Assembly (NCBI GenBank): GCA_963813725.1
Contig: CAWFAI010000017.1
Location: forward strand, 62,001 to 126,000
Direction: 5' to 3'
Source of the DNA: VGBV01 sp963813725
GTDB lineage: Bacteria; Actinomycetota; Thermoleophilia; Solirubrobacterales; 70-9
Length of the DNA: 64,000 bases
A program made the position numbers and the translations under genes. Positions 9,291-18,120 of this stretch are shown one piece after another (the stretch's first letter is position 1; each line of letters opens with the position of its first letter). The notes beneath the pieces were generated by a model, which searched no databases, was not told the origin of the DNA, and saw only the letters and a program-made list of their open reading frames with translations.

Positions 9291-10342
9291 CAGCCCTTTT
9301 CCTCGGTGGACGCCGGCTCCGGCTCGGCCGGTTTCTCGGCCGGCGGAGCTTTCTCAGCGGGCTTGGGCTCGGCGGCCGGCTTCGGCTCCGCGGCCGGCTC
9401 CTCCTCTGCCTTCGGCTCCTCTGCCTTCTGCTCTTCCGGCTTCTTCGGCTCTGCCTTCGGCTCCTCGGGCTTCGGCGCCTTGGCCGCTGCCTCGGCCTTG
9501 GCGGCGGCCTCGGCCTTCGCCTTGGCCTCTGCTTCGGCCTTGGCCTTCTCCTCAGCCTCCTGCTTCGCCTTCTCCTCTTCCTCCTTGCGCTTGCGCTCCT
9601 CCTCTTCCTTGCGCTTGCGCTCCTCCTCTTCGGCTCTGCGGCGCGCTTCCTCCTCGCGCCACTTGCCGGCGGCCCCCTCGATCGCCCCGCCCAGGGTGCC
9701 GACCACAAGGTTGCAGGAGCGGATCGCGTCGTCGTTGCCGGGGATGACGAAGCTGAGCGGACCCGGGTCGCAGTTGGTGTCCACCAGGCCGATGATCGGG
9801 ATCTCCAGTCGGGAGGCCTCGCGCAGGGCGATCTCCTCGGTCTTCAAGTCGATGATCACCACGGCGTCGGGCAGGCGCTGCATGTCGGCGACGCCGCCGA
9901 GGTTGAACTCGAGCTTCTCCAGCTCGCGCTCCATCGACATCCGCTCCTTGGTCGGGAGCAGGTCCAGGCGGCCGTCCTCCTTCAGGTCACGCAGCTCGTG
10001 CAGGCGCTTGATGCGCTGCTTGATCGTGTGGAAGTTCGTCAGCAGCCCGCCCAGCCAGCGGCGGTTGACGAACGGCATCCCGCACTTCTCGGCCCACTCC
10101 TCGACGGCGTCGCGGGCCTGCTTCTTGGTGCCGACGAAGAGAATCACGCCTCCCTTGCCGGCGATTTCGGTGACGAACTCGGTCGCTTCTCGCAGCAGGT
10201 CGTCGGTCTGCAGGAGGTCTATTACGTGGATGCCCTCCAGCTCGCCGTGGATGTAGCGGCGCATCCGGGGGTTCCAGCGCCGCGTCTGGTGGCCGAAGTG
10301 GACTCCGGCCTGCAGCAGCTCTTTGACGCCAACTTCGGCCAT
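9290..10342 (-). CDS. rpsB: 30S ribosomal protein S2 with long charged C-terminal tail
   Basis: Ribosomal protein S2 occupies residues 1 to about 230 (VKELLQAGVHFGHQTRRWNP, FVGTKKQARDAVEEWA, PDAVVIIDLKTEEIALREA, GLVDTNCDPGPLSFVIPGND are diagnostic). It continues into about 120 extra residues: first a Glu/Lys/Arg coiled-coil-like run (EEEERKRKEEE repeats), then Ala/Lys/Glu and Pro/Glu/Lys repeats (KAEAEAKA, AEPKPA). The total is 350 residues against about 250-270 normally. The start ATG at 10342 is the only one giving a standard S2 N-terminus. The tail is in frame and ends in the stop that overlaps tsf. Confidence 0.95.
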   Translation of the reverse strand: MAEVGVKELLQAGVHFGHQTRRWNPRMRRYIHGELEGIHVIDLLQTDDLLREATEFVTEIAGKGGVILFVGTKKQARDAVEEWAEKCGMPFVNRRWLGGLLTNFHTIKQRIKRLHELRDLKEDGRLDLLPTKERMSMERELEKLEFNLGGVADMQRLPDAVVIIDLKTEEIALREASRLEIPIIGLVDTNCDPGPLSFVIPGNDDAIRSCNLVVGTLGGAIEGAAGKWREEEARRRAEEEERKRKEEEERKRKEEEEKAKQEAEEKAKAEAEAKAKAEAAAKAEAAAKAPKPEEPKAEPKKPEEQKAEEPKAEEEPAAEPKPAAEPKPAEKAPPAEKPAEPEPASTEEKG

Positions 10343-10443
10343 TTGGACTCTCGATTCGCTTGTGGGTGTACGTGGCCTCGACGCCGCGGTGGGGACCCGA
10401 GCCTGTGCCCGGGCAGCGTCCCGCGCCATTCGTCGAGGGTTGC
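10343..10443. other. rpsB upstream region
   Basis: Between the rluA-type stop and rpsB. It presumably holds the rpsB 5' UTR and perhaps its own promoter, but no convincing -35/-10 pair or strong ribosome site was seen. No gene is supported here. Confidence 0.3.
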
Positions 10444-11148
10444 TTACGGTCGGCGGCGCATTCTAGAGGGGCGGGCACGATCGAGCGCTTCGGCGAGGTC
10501 CGCGGGCAGCTCCGAGGTGAAGCTGAGCGCCTCGCCCGTGACGGGATGCGTGAAGCCCAGGCGCGCCGCGTGCAGGAACTGCCGCTCGAGGCCGTGACGC
10601 CCCGCGGCGCCGTACTCGGGGTCGCCCGCCACGGGATGGCCGATCGCCGCGAAGTGGACCCGGATCTGGTGCGTCCGCCCCGTTTCGAGCCTCGCGCGCA
10701 CGTAGGTGTCCGAGGGCAGCGCCTCGATCACCTCGAAGTGGGTGCGCGCCTCGCGCTCGCCCGCGCCGCGGACGGCCCGGCGGGTGCGACGGCGCCGGTC
10801 GCGGCCCAGCGGGGCGTCGATCGTGCCGGTTCGCGAACCCAGGGCGCCCTCCACGAGCGCCAGGTACTCGCGACTCACCTCCCGCGCCTTGATCTGGGCC
10901 GCCAGCGCGCTGCGGGCGGCCTCGTCGCGCGCGACGACCATCAACCCCGAGGTGTTCTTGTCCAGGCGCTGGACGATCCCGGGCCGCCCGTGTTCGCCGC
11001 CGCCCGCACGCGCGCCGAGCCAATCCACCAGCGTCGGCCCCTTGACCGAGGGCGCCGGGTGGACGACGAGGCCGGCCGGCTTGTCGACCACCAGGACGGC
11101 CTCGTCCTCGTGGACGAGCCGGGGCTCGGGCGCCCCCTCAGCGGGCAT
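10444..11148 (-). CDS. RluA-family pseudouridine synthase without S4 domain
   Basis: Isomerises specific uridines in rRNA or tRNA. The catalytic Asp63 lies in QRLDKNTSGLMVVA (usually HRLDxxTSG; the first His is Gln here), and ARLETGRTHQIRVHFA and HAARLGFTHPVTGE follow. The 234-residue protein begins almost at the catalytic domain, so the N-terminal S4 RNA-binding domain of RluD is absent; the exact target cannot be assigned. It overlaps the lspA 3' end by 11 bp, the usual lspA-rluD coupling. Confidence 0.9.
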   Translation of the reverse strand: MPAEGAPEPRLVHEDEAVLVVDKPAGLVVHPAPSVKGPTLVDWLGARAGGGEHGRPGIVQRLDKNTSGLMVVARDEAARSALAAQIKAREVSREYLALVEGALGSRTGTIDAPLGRDRRRRTRRAVRGAGEREARTHFEVIEALPSDTYVRARLETGRTHQIRVHFAAIGHPVAGDPEYGAAGRHGLERQFLHAARLGFTHPVTGEALSFTSELPADLAEALDRARPSRMRRRP

Positions 11149-11629
11149 GGTCGCGCGATTCCGCGCGCGCGCGGTACTCGGGCAGCAGGACCAGCATCAG
11201 CACCCCGACGACGATCGCCACGTCGGCGAGGTTGAAGGTCGGCCAGGCGGGGAGGTCGATCCAGTCGGTCACGGCCTCGTCGCGGACGCGGTCGGCGAGG
11301 TTGCCCAGGGCGCCGCCCACCAGCAGCCCCGCGGGCAGCCAGACGAGCGGGTCCGCGGCGGGCCGCAGCGAGAGAAAGGCGAGCAGCCCCACCAGCAGCG
11401 CCAGCGCGAACCCGATCAGCAGCGGTGAGACGTCGCCCGCCAGGCCGAAGGCCACTCCCCTGTTGCGCGTGTTGGCGAAGTCCAGGAACGGCAGCACCTC
11501 GGCCGTCTCGCCGCGGGCGATCCGCTCCCGCACCACGCCCTTGGTGAGCTGGTCGAGCGCCACCACCGCCCCGCAGACGAGCAGGGCCTTGAGCAGGACG
11601 CCGGCCCGAGCGGAGGCCCCGTCGCTCAA
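11138..11629 (-). CDS. lspA: Lipoprotein signal peptidase
   Basis: Inner-membrane aspartyl protease that removes the signal peptide from diacylated prolipoproteins. It has four hydrophobic segments; the catalytic Asp motifs are GGALGNLADRV and TFNLADVAIVVG. TTG at 11629 overlaps the yggT stop and gives 163 residues, a normal size; a TTG start is inferred because no ATG or GTG precedes the first helix. A substrate lipoprotein is encoded at 30812. Confidence 0.92.
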   Translation of the reverse strand: MSDGASARAGVLLKALLVCGAVVALDQLTKGVVRERIARGETAEVLPFLDFANTRNRGVAFGLAGDVSPLLIGFALALLVGLLAFLSLRPAADPLVWLPAGLLVGGALGNLADRVRDEAVTDWIDLPAWPTFNLADVAIVVGVLMLVLLPEYRARAESRDHAR

Positions 11630-11934
11630 CCGGGGTCGATCAGCCCGACCACGACCCCCTGCAGGATCAGCAGCACGAAGATCGCGATGATCGGGCTGAT
11701 GTCGAACGCCATGCGGCCCCCGCCCAGGGGCGGCAGGAAGCGCCGGAACAGGTTCAGGTAGGGGTCGGTGACCTGGTGGACGAAGTCGACGACCGCGCGC
11801 AGCGCCGGGTTGTAGGGCATCCGCGGGATCCATGACAGGAGCACCCGGATGAAGATGAGGATGATGTAGACGAGGAAGACGGCGTTGACGTAGTTCGCGA
11901 TCTCCTCGCGCCCGATGGCCGCCAGGATGGTCAT
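11626..11934 (-). CDS. YggT family membrane protein
   Basis: Small (102 residues) integral membrane protein with two YGGT-type helices: VNAVFLVYIILIFIRVLLSW and ISPIIAIFVLLILQGVVVG. The family is often found beside sepF and the division cluster, with a poorly defined role. The ATG overlaps the proC stop as ATGA, and the gene is followed by lspA with overlap, so it lies inside a tightly coupled operon. Confidence 0.88.
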   Translation of the reverse strand: MTILAAIGREEIANYVNAVFLVYIILIFIRVLLSWIPRMPYNPALRAVVDFVHQVTDPYLNLFRRFLPPLGGGRMAFDISPIIAIFVLLILQGVVVGLIDPG

Positions 11935-12716
11935 CGAACCCTTTCCAGCGAGGCATCGACGGCTGCCGCCAGGGCGGGGCGAATCGCGCGCTCCTCCAGC
12001 GCGGCCAGGCCGGCCTCGGTCATGCCGCCGGGTGAGGCGACGGCCTGCCTCAGCGCCGCGGGGTCGTGCAGCTCCAGCAGGGCGCCGGTGGCCGCCATCG
12101 AGCGCGCCACCATCGCCAGCGCCTGGTCTTCGGTGAGGCCCTCCTTGACTCCCTCCTCGACCAGCACCTCGGCCATCAGCGCCAGGTAGCCGGGCGAGCA
12201 GCCCATCAGCGCGGTCGCCGCGTCGATCAGCCCCTCGTCGAGCTCGATCACCTCGCCCACCAGCCCCAGCAGCTCGTCCGCCCGCGTCCGCGTCTCCTCA
12301 CTCAGATCCGCGCCATGGGCGACGCAGAGCACCGCCTGGCGCAGCTGGGCGCCGAGGTTGGGCATCACGCGGACCAGCTCGAGTCCGGGCAGCGCCTGAC
12401 CCAGCCGCTCCAGCGAGGTGCCCGCGAGGATCGAGATCACCGGGGTCCCGGCCTCGACCAGGTCCGGGGCGACCTCGTCGAGCACGTTCGGCTTCACCGC
12501 CAGCAGGACCATGTCGGCGGCGTCGGCGACGCCGCGGTTGGAATCGAGGGCCTCCCCCCCGACCTCGTCCGCCAGCTCCTGCGCGCGCTCGGCGGCCGCG
12601 TCGGCGAACAGCATCGCCTCCGGAGCCGCGGGCTCGCCCTTCGCCGCGGCAAGCCCCCGGGCCATGCCGGTCGCCATGTTCCCCGCCCCGATGAATCCGA
12701 GCTTCACGTGCGGCAC
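11931..12716 (-). CDS. proC: Pyrroline-5-carboxylate reductase
   Basis: Last step of proline synthesis: reduces 1-pyrroline-5-carboxylate with NAD(P)H. The N-terminal Rossmann motif is GFIGAGNMATGMARGL; the C-terminal family block is SPGGMTEAGLAALEERAIRP. It has 261 residues from GTG 12716. As in other actinobacteria it sits between sepF and yggT, where some members may have roles linked to the division cluster, but the catalytic motifs here look normal. Confidence 0.93.
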   Translation of the reverse strand: MPHVKLGFIGAGNMATGMARGLAAAKGEPAAPEAMLFADAAAERAQELADEVGGEALDSNRGVADAADMVLLAVKPNVLDEVAPDLVEAGTPVISILAGTSLERLGQALPGLELVRVMPNLGAQLRQAVLCVAHGADLSEETRTRADELLGLVGEVIELDEGLIDAATALMGCSPGYLALMAEVLVEEGVKEGLTEDQALAMVARSMAATGALLELHDPAALRQAVASPGGMTEAGLAALEERAIRPALAAAVDASLERVR

Positions 12717-12734
12717 TCTAGCCGCGCCCGGAGC

Positions 12735-13319
12735 CTAGGACTGGTTGAAGAAGCCGCCCTCGGCGATGCGAGCCCTCTCCTCGTCGGAGACCTCGACGTT
12801 CGCCGGCGTCAGCAGGAAGATGCCCTGGCTGACGCGTTGCATGCCGCCGCCGAGCGCGTAGGTCATGCCCGAGGCGAAGTCGATCAGGCGCTTCGAGAGC
12901 TCGCGGTCGGTGGACTGCAGATTGATGATCACCGGCTGCGAGCGCTTGAACTCGTCGGCGATCGACTGGGCGTCGTTGAAGCTGCGCGGGGTGACGACAT
13001 GCATCGAGAAGTCCGAGCTACCTCCCCCGTTGCGACCGCGGCGCGGAGCGGGCTCGTCATCGACGGCCCGCAGGCGCCCGCCGCGGCGAGGCGCCGGCTC
13101 GTCGTCTCCGAAGATGTCGTCGATGTCCTCGCCGCTTGATCGGCGTCCACCCCGCAGGCTGCGCCCAGGCGCCTCCTCGCGCGGGGCGGCCGCGGTGGAG
13201 TCGAGGGCCATCTCCTGGCCGGTGTCGCGCTCGTCGGCGTACTCGCCCTCCTCGACGTAGTCGCCCTCCACGAGGCCGAAGTACTCGAGCGAGCGCCTCC
13301 ATGTGTCCTTGATCGCCAT
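12735..13319 (-). CDS. sepF: Cell division protein SepF
   Basis: Membrane anchor and bundler of FtsZ at the division site. It has a short N-terminal amphipathic start (MAIKDTWRRSLEYFGL), a disordered acidic/Arg-rich linker (about residues 20-100), then the SepF core with VVTPRSFNDAQSIADEFKRS, VIINLQSTDRELSKRLIDFA and TYALGGGMQRVSQGIFLLTP. It is 194 residues long. Actinobacteria lack FtsA, so SepF is expected to be the main FtsZ anchor. Upstream yggS and downstream proC-yggT are the conserved context. Confidence 0.95.
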   Translation of the reverse strand: MAIKDTWRRSLEYFGLVEGDYVEEGEYADERDTGQEMALDSTAAAPREEAPGRSLRGGRRSSGEDIDDIFGDDEPAPRRGGRLRAVDDEPAPRRGRNGGGSSDFSMHVVTPRSFNDAQSIADEFKRSQPVIINLQSTDRELSKRLIDFASGMTYALGGGMQRVSQGIFLLTPANVEVSDEERARIAEGGFFNQS

Positions 13320-13389
13320 AGCTCTCGGTTCAGGTTCGGCCTTTCGGCGCCTGTTCCTGCCGGATTATGAATAGTCGCGCCCCTCTGTG

Positions 13390-14031
13390 CTAGCTGTAGA
13401 GCACCGAGCCCAGGCGCACGATCGTGGCCCCCTCCTCCACCGCCACCTCCCAGTCCTGGCTGGTGCCCATCGAGAGCCGCTCCAGGCCGTGCTCGGTGGC
13501 GAGCTCGGCCAGGCGGGCGAAATGGGGCCGGGAGGCCTCGGGGTCCTCGCAGAACGGGGGCATCGCCATCAGCCCCTCGACGCGCGCCGGGCAACGCGCG
13601 ATGAACTCCCCCAGCGCCTGGGGCGCCACGCCCCCCTTGCTCTCCTCGCCGGCGACGTCCACCTCCACCAGGACGGCGAGATCGGCCAGCTCGTCCTGAT
13701 CGAGCTTGGCGAGCTGCTCCAGCGCCGAGTCCGTGGCCAGGGAGTGGATCAGCCGCACCAGCGGCGCGATCTTCCGGGCCTTGCGGCTCTGCAGGTTGCC
13801 GATGAAGTCCCACTGGAAGGCGTCGCCCCAGCGCTCGCGCTTGGCCTCCAGGTCCTGGAGGCGGTTCTCGCCGACGAGGGTGACTCCCGCCTCGGCCAGG
13901 ACTCCCATGTCGTCGGGCAGGACGTACTTGGTCGCGGCCAGGATCTCGACGTCCGGCCCTGCCTTCTCACGCACTCGCTGGAGGTTCGCGCGGATCCGTT
14001 CCGGATCCAGGCCCGTGAACGGCTCAACCAT
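13390..14031 (-). CDS. PLP homeostasis protein (YggS/PLPBP family)
   Basis: Binds pyridoxal phosphate and buffers its pool; not an enzyme in known homologues. The PLP lysine is K35 in AATKYV; GENRLQD, WDFIGNLQSRK, GLMAMPP and LSMGTSQDWEVAVEEGATIVRLGS are diagnostic. At 213 residues it is slightly short. It overlaps the preceding pgeF by 8 bp and precedes sepF, the standard arrangement. Confidence 0.94.
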   Translation of the reverse strand: MVEPFTGLDPERIRANLQRVREKAGPDVEILAATKYVLPDDMGVLAEAGVTLVGENRLQDLEAKRERWGDAFQWDFIGNLQSRKARKIAPLVRLIHSLATDSALEQLAKLDQDELADLAVLVEVDVAGEESKGGVAPQALGEFIARCPARVEGLMAMPPFCEDPEASRPHFARLAELATEHGLERLSMGTSQDWEVAVEEGATIVRLGSVLYS

Positions 14032-14773
14032 CCCGGTGTTCCTCCAGCCACGCCACGCCGCATTGGCGGCCGGTGCGCTCGCCGTCGCGGCGGTGCGAGA
14101 AGAACAGGTCGGGGTTGCAGCTCGTGCAGAGCTCGGCGGATTCGACGCGCTTCACGCCCGCCCGCTCCAGCAATGCCCTCGCCACCGCGGGCAGGTTGAG
14201 CATGCGCCCCTCGGCGACGCCGTCGAGGTCGGAGAACGCGCCCAGCACCTCGTCACCGACCTCGTAGCAGCAGGGCCCGATTCCGGGCCCCACCGCGGCG
14301 GCCTTTGCATCCACGGCCTGGGCGGCTCGAGCGAGCACGCCGCCGGCGAGCCCGCGCCAGCCGCCGTGGGCCATCGCCACCCCACCGGGTCCCGCCAGCG
14401 CCACCGGCAGGCAGTCGGCGGTCACCACCAGCGGCGCCAGCCCCGGCTGATCGGTCGCTTGGGCGTCGACGTCGTCGGGGCTGGGCACTCCCTCGGCGTA
14501 GACCCGGGGTTGCTGCGGGCCGTCGTGCCAGCGCAGCTCGGCGCCGTGCACCTGATGGCCCATCAGCACGTTCTCGGGTGCGAGCCCCAGGGCCGCCGCG
14601 ATCTGACGCCGGTTGTCGACGACGCGGCCGGGCTCGTCGCCGGTCTTGATCGCGACGTTGAGCGCGTCGTAGGGCGCCTTGCTTATGCCCCCGACGCGCG
14701 TAGTGAAGGCGGCCCGGGCACCGGGCAGCTCGGCCTCGAGCCAGCGCACGCCGTCCTGCTTTCGCCACCGCAT
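14024..14773 (-). CDS. pgeF: Peptidoglycan editing factor (YfiH/laccase-domain)
   Basis: Copper/zinc laccase-domain protein of the PgeF type, implicated in correcting L-Ser misincorporation in peptidoglycan precursors and in purine nucleoside phosphorolysis. Metal-binding blocks are NVLMGHQVHGA, VTADCLPVAL and AHGGWRGLAGGVL, with PCCYEVGDEV following. ATG 14773 (MRWRKQDGVRW) gives 249 residues, matching the family; an upstream in-frame extension has no homology-like features. It lies in the division cluster between the CCA gene and yggS. Confidence 0.9.
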   Translation of the reverse strand: MRWRKQDGVRWLEAELPGARAAFTTRVGGISKAPYDALNVAIKTGDEPGRVVDNRRQIAAALGLAPENVLMGHQVHGAELRWHDGPQQPRVYAEGVPSPDDVDAQATDQPGLAPLVVTADCLPVALAGPGGVAMAHGGWRGLAGGVLARAAQAVDAKAAAVGPGIGPCCYEVGDEVLGAFSDLDGVAEGRMLNLPAVARALLERAGVKRVESAELCTSCNPDLFFSHRRDGERTGRQCGVAWLEEHRDG

Positions 14774-14783
14774 CCGGATCAGG

Positions 14784-15935
14784 CTAGCCGGGGCGCTCGC
14801 CCGCCTCGGCGGCCTCCAGCGCCACGCGCAGCTCCGCCTCGTGGCCGGAGGCATCGCCGTCGAGCTTTGCGGCCAGCGCCGCGTTCAGGCCCCGGCCGAT
14901 CGCCGGGCCCTCGGGGACCCCGGCCTCGACCAGGTCGTAGCCGCTGATCTCCAGCTCGACGTGGCGCAGCCGTGCGGCGTAGTCGTCCAGCCAGGTGGCG
15001 CCCGCCGCCCTCGCCATCGCAAGCACCTCGGGCACGTGGTCGCGGGCCAGCACCTGGACCTCAGCCGGGGATCCGGGCTCGGTGTGGTGCGCCAGCTTCG
15101 CCGCGCGCTGGCGCAGCCGATGCGGATGGTCCCCCTGCGCGACACCGAGCAGGATCGCCGTGTCGCGGTTGGCGAACTCCCGCCACTCTGCGCTGGAGGC
15201 GAACAGGCGCTCCAGGGCCGCGGCCAGCTTCGCCCCGCTGCCCAGGTCAAGCACCCTCCACTCCTCGATCAGCGCGAGCGCTTCGCTGGGCCGCTCCTCG
15301 GCGGCGATCTGCGCCAGCTCCGCCAGAACCCGGTCCTCGGAGACATCTCCCAGATCAGCATCACGCAGCAGCCGCCCCGTGTCGGGGTCCAGGTCCATCT
15401 GCAGCCGCGCGGCGTAGCGGGCCGCCCGCAGCGCCCGGGTCGGGTCGTCGGTGAAGGAGCCTTGGTGCAGGACTCGCAGGACTCCCGCCGCAAGGTCGTC
15501 GGCGCCGCCGTGGTGATCGATCAGCACGGCGCTCCCCGTCAGCGGTACGGCCATCGCATTGACGGTGAAGTCGCGGCGGGCGAGGTCCTCGGTGATGCTG
15601 GCCGGGGTCACGGTGGGCAGGGCGCCCGGGCGCTCGTACGTCTCGGCCCTCGTCCGGGCGACGTCGATCTCGTGCCCGTCGACGGTGACCGCCGCGGTTT
15701 CGAAGCGCTCGTGGATGATCAGCTCGCCCCCCAGGGCGTCAGCGATCTCACGCACATCGGCCTCGACCGCGATGTCCAGGTCGGCGCAGGGCTTGCCCAG
15801 CAGCAGGTCCCGGACGGCGCCGCCGACCAGGTAGGCCGGCACGCCGGCGCAGGACTCGCGCAGCATCGCGATGCCGGGTAGGTCCTCGAGGCGCTCGGGG
15901 AGCTTGGAGGCGTCGATCTGGCGGGTTGCGGCCAT
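14784..15935 (-). CDS. CCA tRNA nucleotidyltransferase / poly(A) polymerase family
   Basis: Adds or repairs the 3' CCA of tRNAs (or is a poly(A) polymerase relative; the two are hard to separate by eye). The class II nucleotidyltransferase head shows YLVGGAVRDLLLG and ADLDIAVEADV, then ARRDFTVNAMAV and GVLRVLHQGSFTDDPTRALRAARYAARL. It has 383 residues from ATG 15935 with GGAGAACCGGGACAG before it; a start 24 nt upstream is possible. It is divergent from the PQQ-repeat gene. Confidence 0.88.
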   Translation of the reverse strand: MAATRQIDASKLPERLEDLPGIAMLRESCAGVPAYLVGGAVRDLLLGKPCADLDIAVEADVREIADALGGELIIHERFETAAVTVDGHEIDVARTRAETYERPGALPTVTPASITEDLARRDFTVNAMAVPLTGSAVLIDHHGGADDLAAGVLRVLHQGSFTDDPTRALRAARYAARLQMDLDPDTGRLLRDADLGDVSEDRVLAELAQIAAEERPSEALALIEEWRVLDLGSGAKLAAALERLFASSAEWREFANRDTAILLGVAQGDHPHRLRQRAAKLAHHTEPGSPAEVQVLARDHVPEVLAMARAAGATWLDDYAARLRHVELEISGYDLVEAGVPEGPAIGRGLNAALAAKLDGDASGHEAELRVALEAAEAGERPG

Positions 15936-15998
15936 CTGTCCCGGTTCTCCTACCATTCTCCGCTGGCACACGGCCTTAGGGGGCGGGGGAAGACTCGA

Positions 15999-17294
15999 AT
16001 GCAGAAGCTTCAAGGCACAGCCAAGAATCTGTGGGAAAACCACCGCATCGCGACGCTGGCGGGCGCCATCGCGATCGTCGTCGCGGCCTTCGGGGTGGCC
16101 GGATACCTCGCGCTGAAGCGTCCCGGCGACGTCTCCAACGAGGACGCGACCTTCGACGCGGCCGATCAGGAGAAGGGGATCGTGGGGGTCGCCAACTGGC
16201 CCCTCTACGGGATGAACCAGGAGCGCACGCGTTACCTCGCGGCCGACGGCTTGAAGCCCCCGTTCAAGGTCGCCTGGACGATCAACGGCCGCAAGCTGCT
16301 CGAGTACTCGCCGATCCTGGTCGACGGATCGATCTACACGATCAACAACAACGGCGAGGCGCTGTCGGCGAAGACGCGCAACGGCAAGATCCGCTGGCGC
16401 CGCACGGTGGCCACGCGCAACGCGTCATCGCCCGCCTACAGCGACGGCATGGTCTATCTGGCCAACCTCGAGCCCGGCCAGGTCCTGGGCCTGAACGCCA
16501 AGAACGGCGTCCAGCGATGGAGGCGCTCGCTGCCGGGCCGCACCGAGTCGTCACCGGTGGTGGTCGGCAAGAAGGTGATCGTCGGCTGCGAGTGCGGGAC
16601 CCTGTTCGCGTTCGACAAGAAGAACGGCAAGACGCTCTGGGAGACGGATCTGCCAGGGGAGGTGAAGGCGGCGCCCGCGGTCAGCGACGGCGTCGCCTAC
16701 GTCGGCGACTACAGCGGCACCTTCAGCGCCGTTCGCGTCGACGACGGCTCGATCAAGTGGCAGTCAGGCTCGCAGGGAGGCAGCTTCGGGCGCGCCGGAG
16801 CTTTCTACAGCACCGCGGCGGTCGCCTTCGGCCGCGTCTACGTGGCCAGCAAGGACGGCCGCGTCTACAGCTACGAGAAGGAGACGGGCGATCTGGCCTG
16901 GAGCCAGACGGCCGGCGGCGAGCTCTATGCGGGGATCGTCGCGGCGGACACCCCTGACACCGACCCCACCGTCTACGTCGGCTCCTACGCCGGAGAGACC
17001 TTCTACGCGCTCGACGCAAGGACGGGAGAGGAGCGCTGGTCGGTGCCCGCCGGCGGGCCGGTCATCGGCGCCGCCAGCCTGATCGGCGAGACCGTCTACT
17101 TCGCCAACCTGCGGACGACCGAGACGACCGCCGTCAGGGCCGCTGACGGCAAGGAGGTGTGGAGCTTCCGCAACGGCGCCTACAACCCGGTCATCTCCGA
17201 CGGCAAGCGCATCTACCTGACGGGTTACAAGCACATCTACTCGCTGAAGCCGGGCACGAAGAAGAAGCAGGGCAAGAAGAGCAAGAAGGGCTAG
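15999..17294 (+). CDS. Membrane-anchored PQQ-like beta-propeller protein
   Basis: Has a signal-anchor helix (residues about 18-38, ATLAGAIAIVVAAFGVAGYL), then repeated PQQ-like blades: units such as YSPILVDGSIYTINNNGEAL, SSPVVVGKKVIVGCECG and AAPAVSDGVAYVGDYSGTF each end in an Ala/Leu-Asp-X-X-X-G-X-X-X-W pattern. It resembles BamB or a pyrrolo-quinoline-quinone-like domain protein lacking enzyme motifs, so a scaffold role outside the membrane is more likely than catalysis. The C-terminus is Lys-rich (GTKKKQGKKSKKG). The RBS is GGGGGAAG. The stop overlaps convergent hisF at a CTAG. Confidence 0.85.
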   Translation: MQKLQGTAKNLWENHRIATLAGAIAIVVAAFGVAGYLALKRPGDVSNEDATFDAADQEKGIVGVANWPLYGMNQERTRYLAADGLKPPFKVAWTINGRKLLEYSPILVDGSIYTINNNGEALSAKTRNGKIRWRRTVATRNASSPAYSDGMVYLANLEPGQVLGLNAKNGVQRWRRSLPGRTESSPVVVGKKVIVGCECGTLFAFDKKNGKTLWETDLPGEVKAAPAVSDGVAYVGDYSGTFSAVRVDDGSIKWQSGSQGGSFGRAGAFYSTAAVAFGRVYVASKDGRVYSYEKETGDLAWSQTAGGELYAGIVAADTPDTDPTVYVGSYAGETFYALDARTGEERWSVPAGGPVIGAASLIGETVYFANLRTTETTAVRAADGKEVWSFRNGAYNPVISDGKRIYLTGYKHIYSLKPGTKKKQGKKSKKG

Positions 17295-18079
17295 GCGAGC
17301 CGGACCGGGATCCCGGCCTCGCTCATCCGCCGCTTGGCCTCGGCGACCGTGTGCTGCCCGTAGTGGAAGATCGAGGCGCAGAGCACCGCGTCCGCGTGGC
17401 CCTCGTTGACGGCCTCGACCAGGTGCTCCAGCTCGCCCGCCCCCCCGGATGCGATCACCGGCACGCCGACGGCGTCCGCCACCGCGCGGGTCAGCTCCAG
17501 CTCGTAGCCGTCGCTGGTGCCGTCGCGGTCCATGCTCGTCAGCAGGACCTCCCCCGCCCCGCGCTCGGTCGCCTCGCGCGCCCACTCGACCGCCTCGCGC
17601 TCGACCGGGACGCGCCCGCCGTTGACGAAAACATCCCATTCCGGTCGCTCGCAGGTCGGCGACGCGACCAGCGGGTCGCGGCGCTTGGCGTCGATGGCGA
17701 TGACCACGCACTGCGCGCCGAAGACGTCGGCCAGCTCGTCCAGCAGCTCCGGGCGCCTCAGCGCCGCCGAGTTGACCGAAACCTTGTCGGCGCCGGCGTC
17801 CAACACCGCCTGGGCGTCCGAGACCGAGCGGATGCCGCCGCCGATCGTGAACGGGATGAAGACGTTGTCGGCCGTCCGCCGCGCCAGCTCGACGATCGTG
17901 TCGCGACTCTCGTGCGAAGCCGTGATGTCCAGGAAGACCAGCTCGTCGGCGCCCTCGGCGTCGTAGCGCTCGGCCAGCTCCACCGGGTCCCCGGCGTCAC
18001 GGATGTCGACGAAGTTGGTCCCCTTGACGACGCGCCCGTCATCGACGTCCAGGCAGGGAATGACTCGCTTCAGGACCAT
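17291..18079 (-). CDS. hisF: Imidazole glycerol phosphate synthase, cyclase subunit
   Basis: Uses HisH-derived ammonia to convert PRFAR to imidazole glycerol phosphate and AICAR. TIM barrel with catalytic Asp11 (VIPCLDVDDGRVVKG) and the second Asp in VIAIDAKR; IPFTIGGGIRS and IASGGAGELEHL bind phosphate. ATG 18079 gives 262 residues. It is the last gene of the histidine operon here, separated from hisA by three unrelated genes and by two copies of a hairpin repeat. Confidence 0.97.
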   Translation of the reverse strand: MVLKRVIPCLDVDDGRVVKGTNFVDIRDAGDPVELAERYDAEGADELVFLDITASHESRDTIVELARRTADNVFIPFTIGGGIRSVSDAQAVLDAGADKVSVNSAALRRPELLDELADVFGAQCVVIAIDAKRRDPLVASPTCERPEWDVFVNGGRVPVEREAVEWAREATERGAGEVLLTSMDRDGTSDGYELELTRAVADAVGVPVIASGGAGELEHLVEAVNEGHADAVLCASIFHYGQHTVAEAKRRMSEAGIPVRLA

Positions 18080-18120
18080 CGAGCTGAGGGTAGCCGCGGC
18101 GCGGTGCGGCGCCATCAGAC

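Noticed and set aside
8775..10256. Long plus-strand reading frame opposite tsf and rpsB (also others such as 35315-37564 minus)
   Set aside because: High GC gives long shadow frames opposite real genes; these have low-complexity Ser/Arg/Ala products, no motifs, and oppose well-recognised genes.
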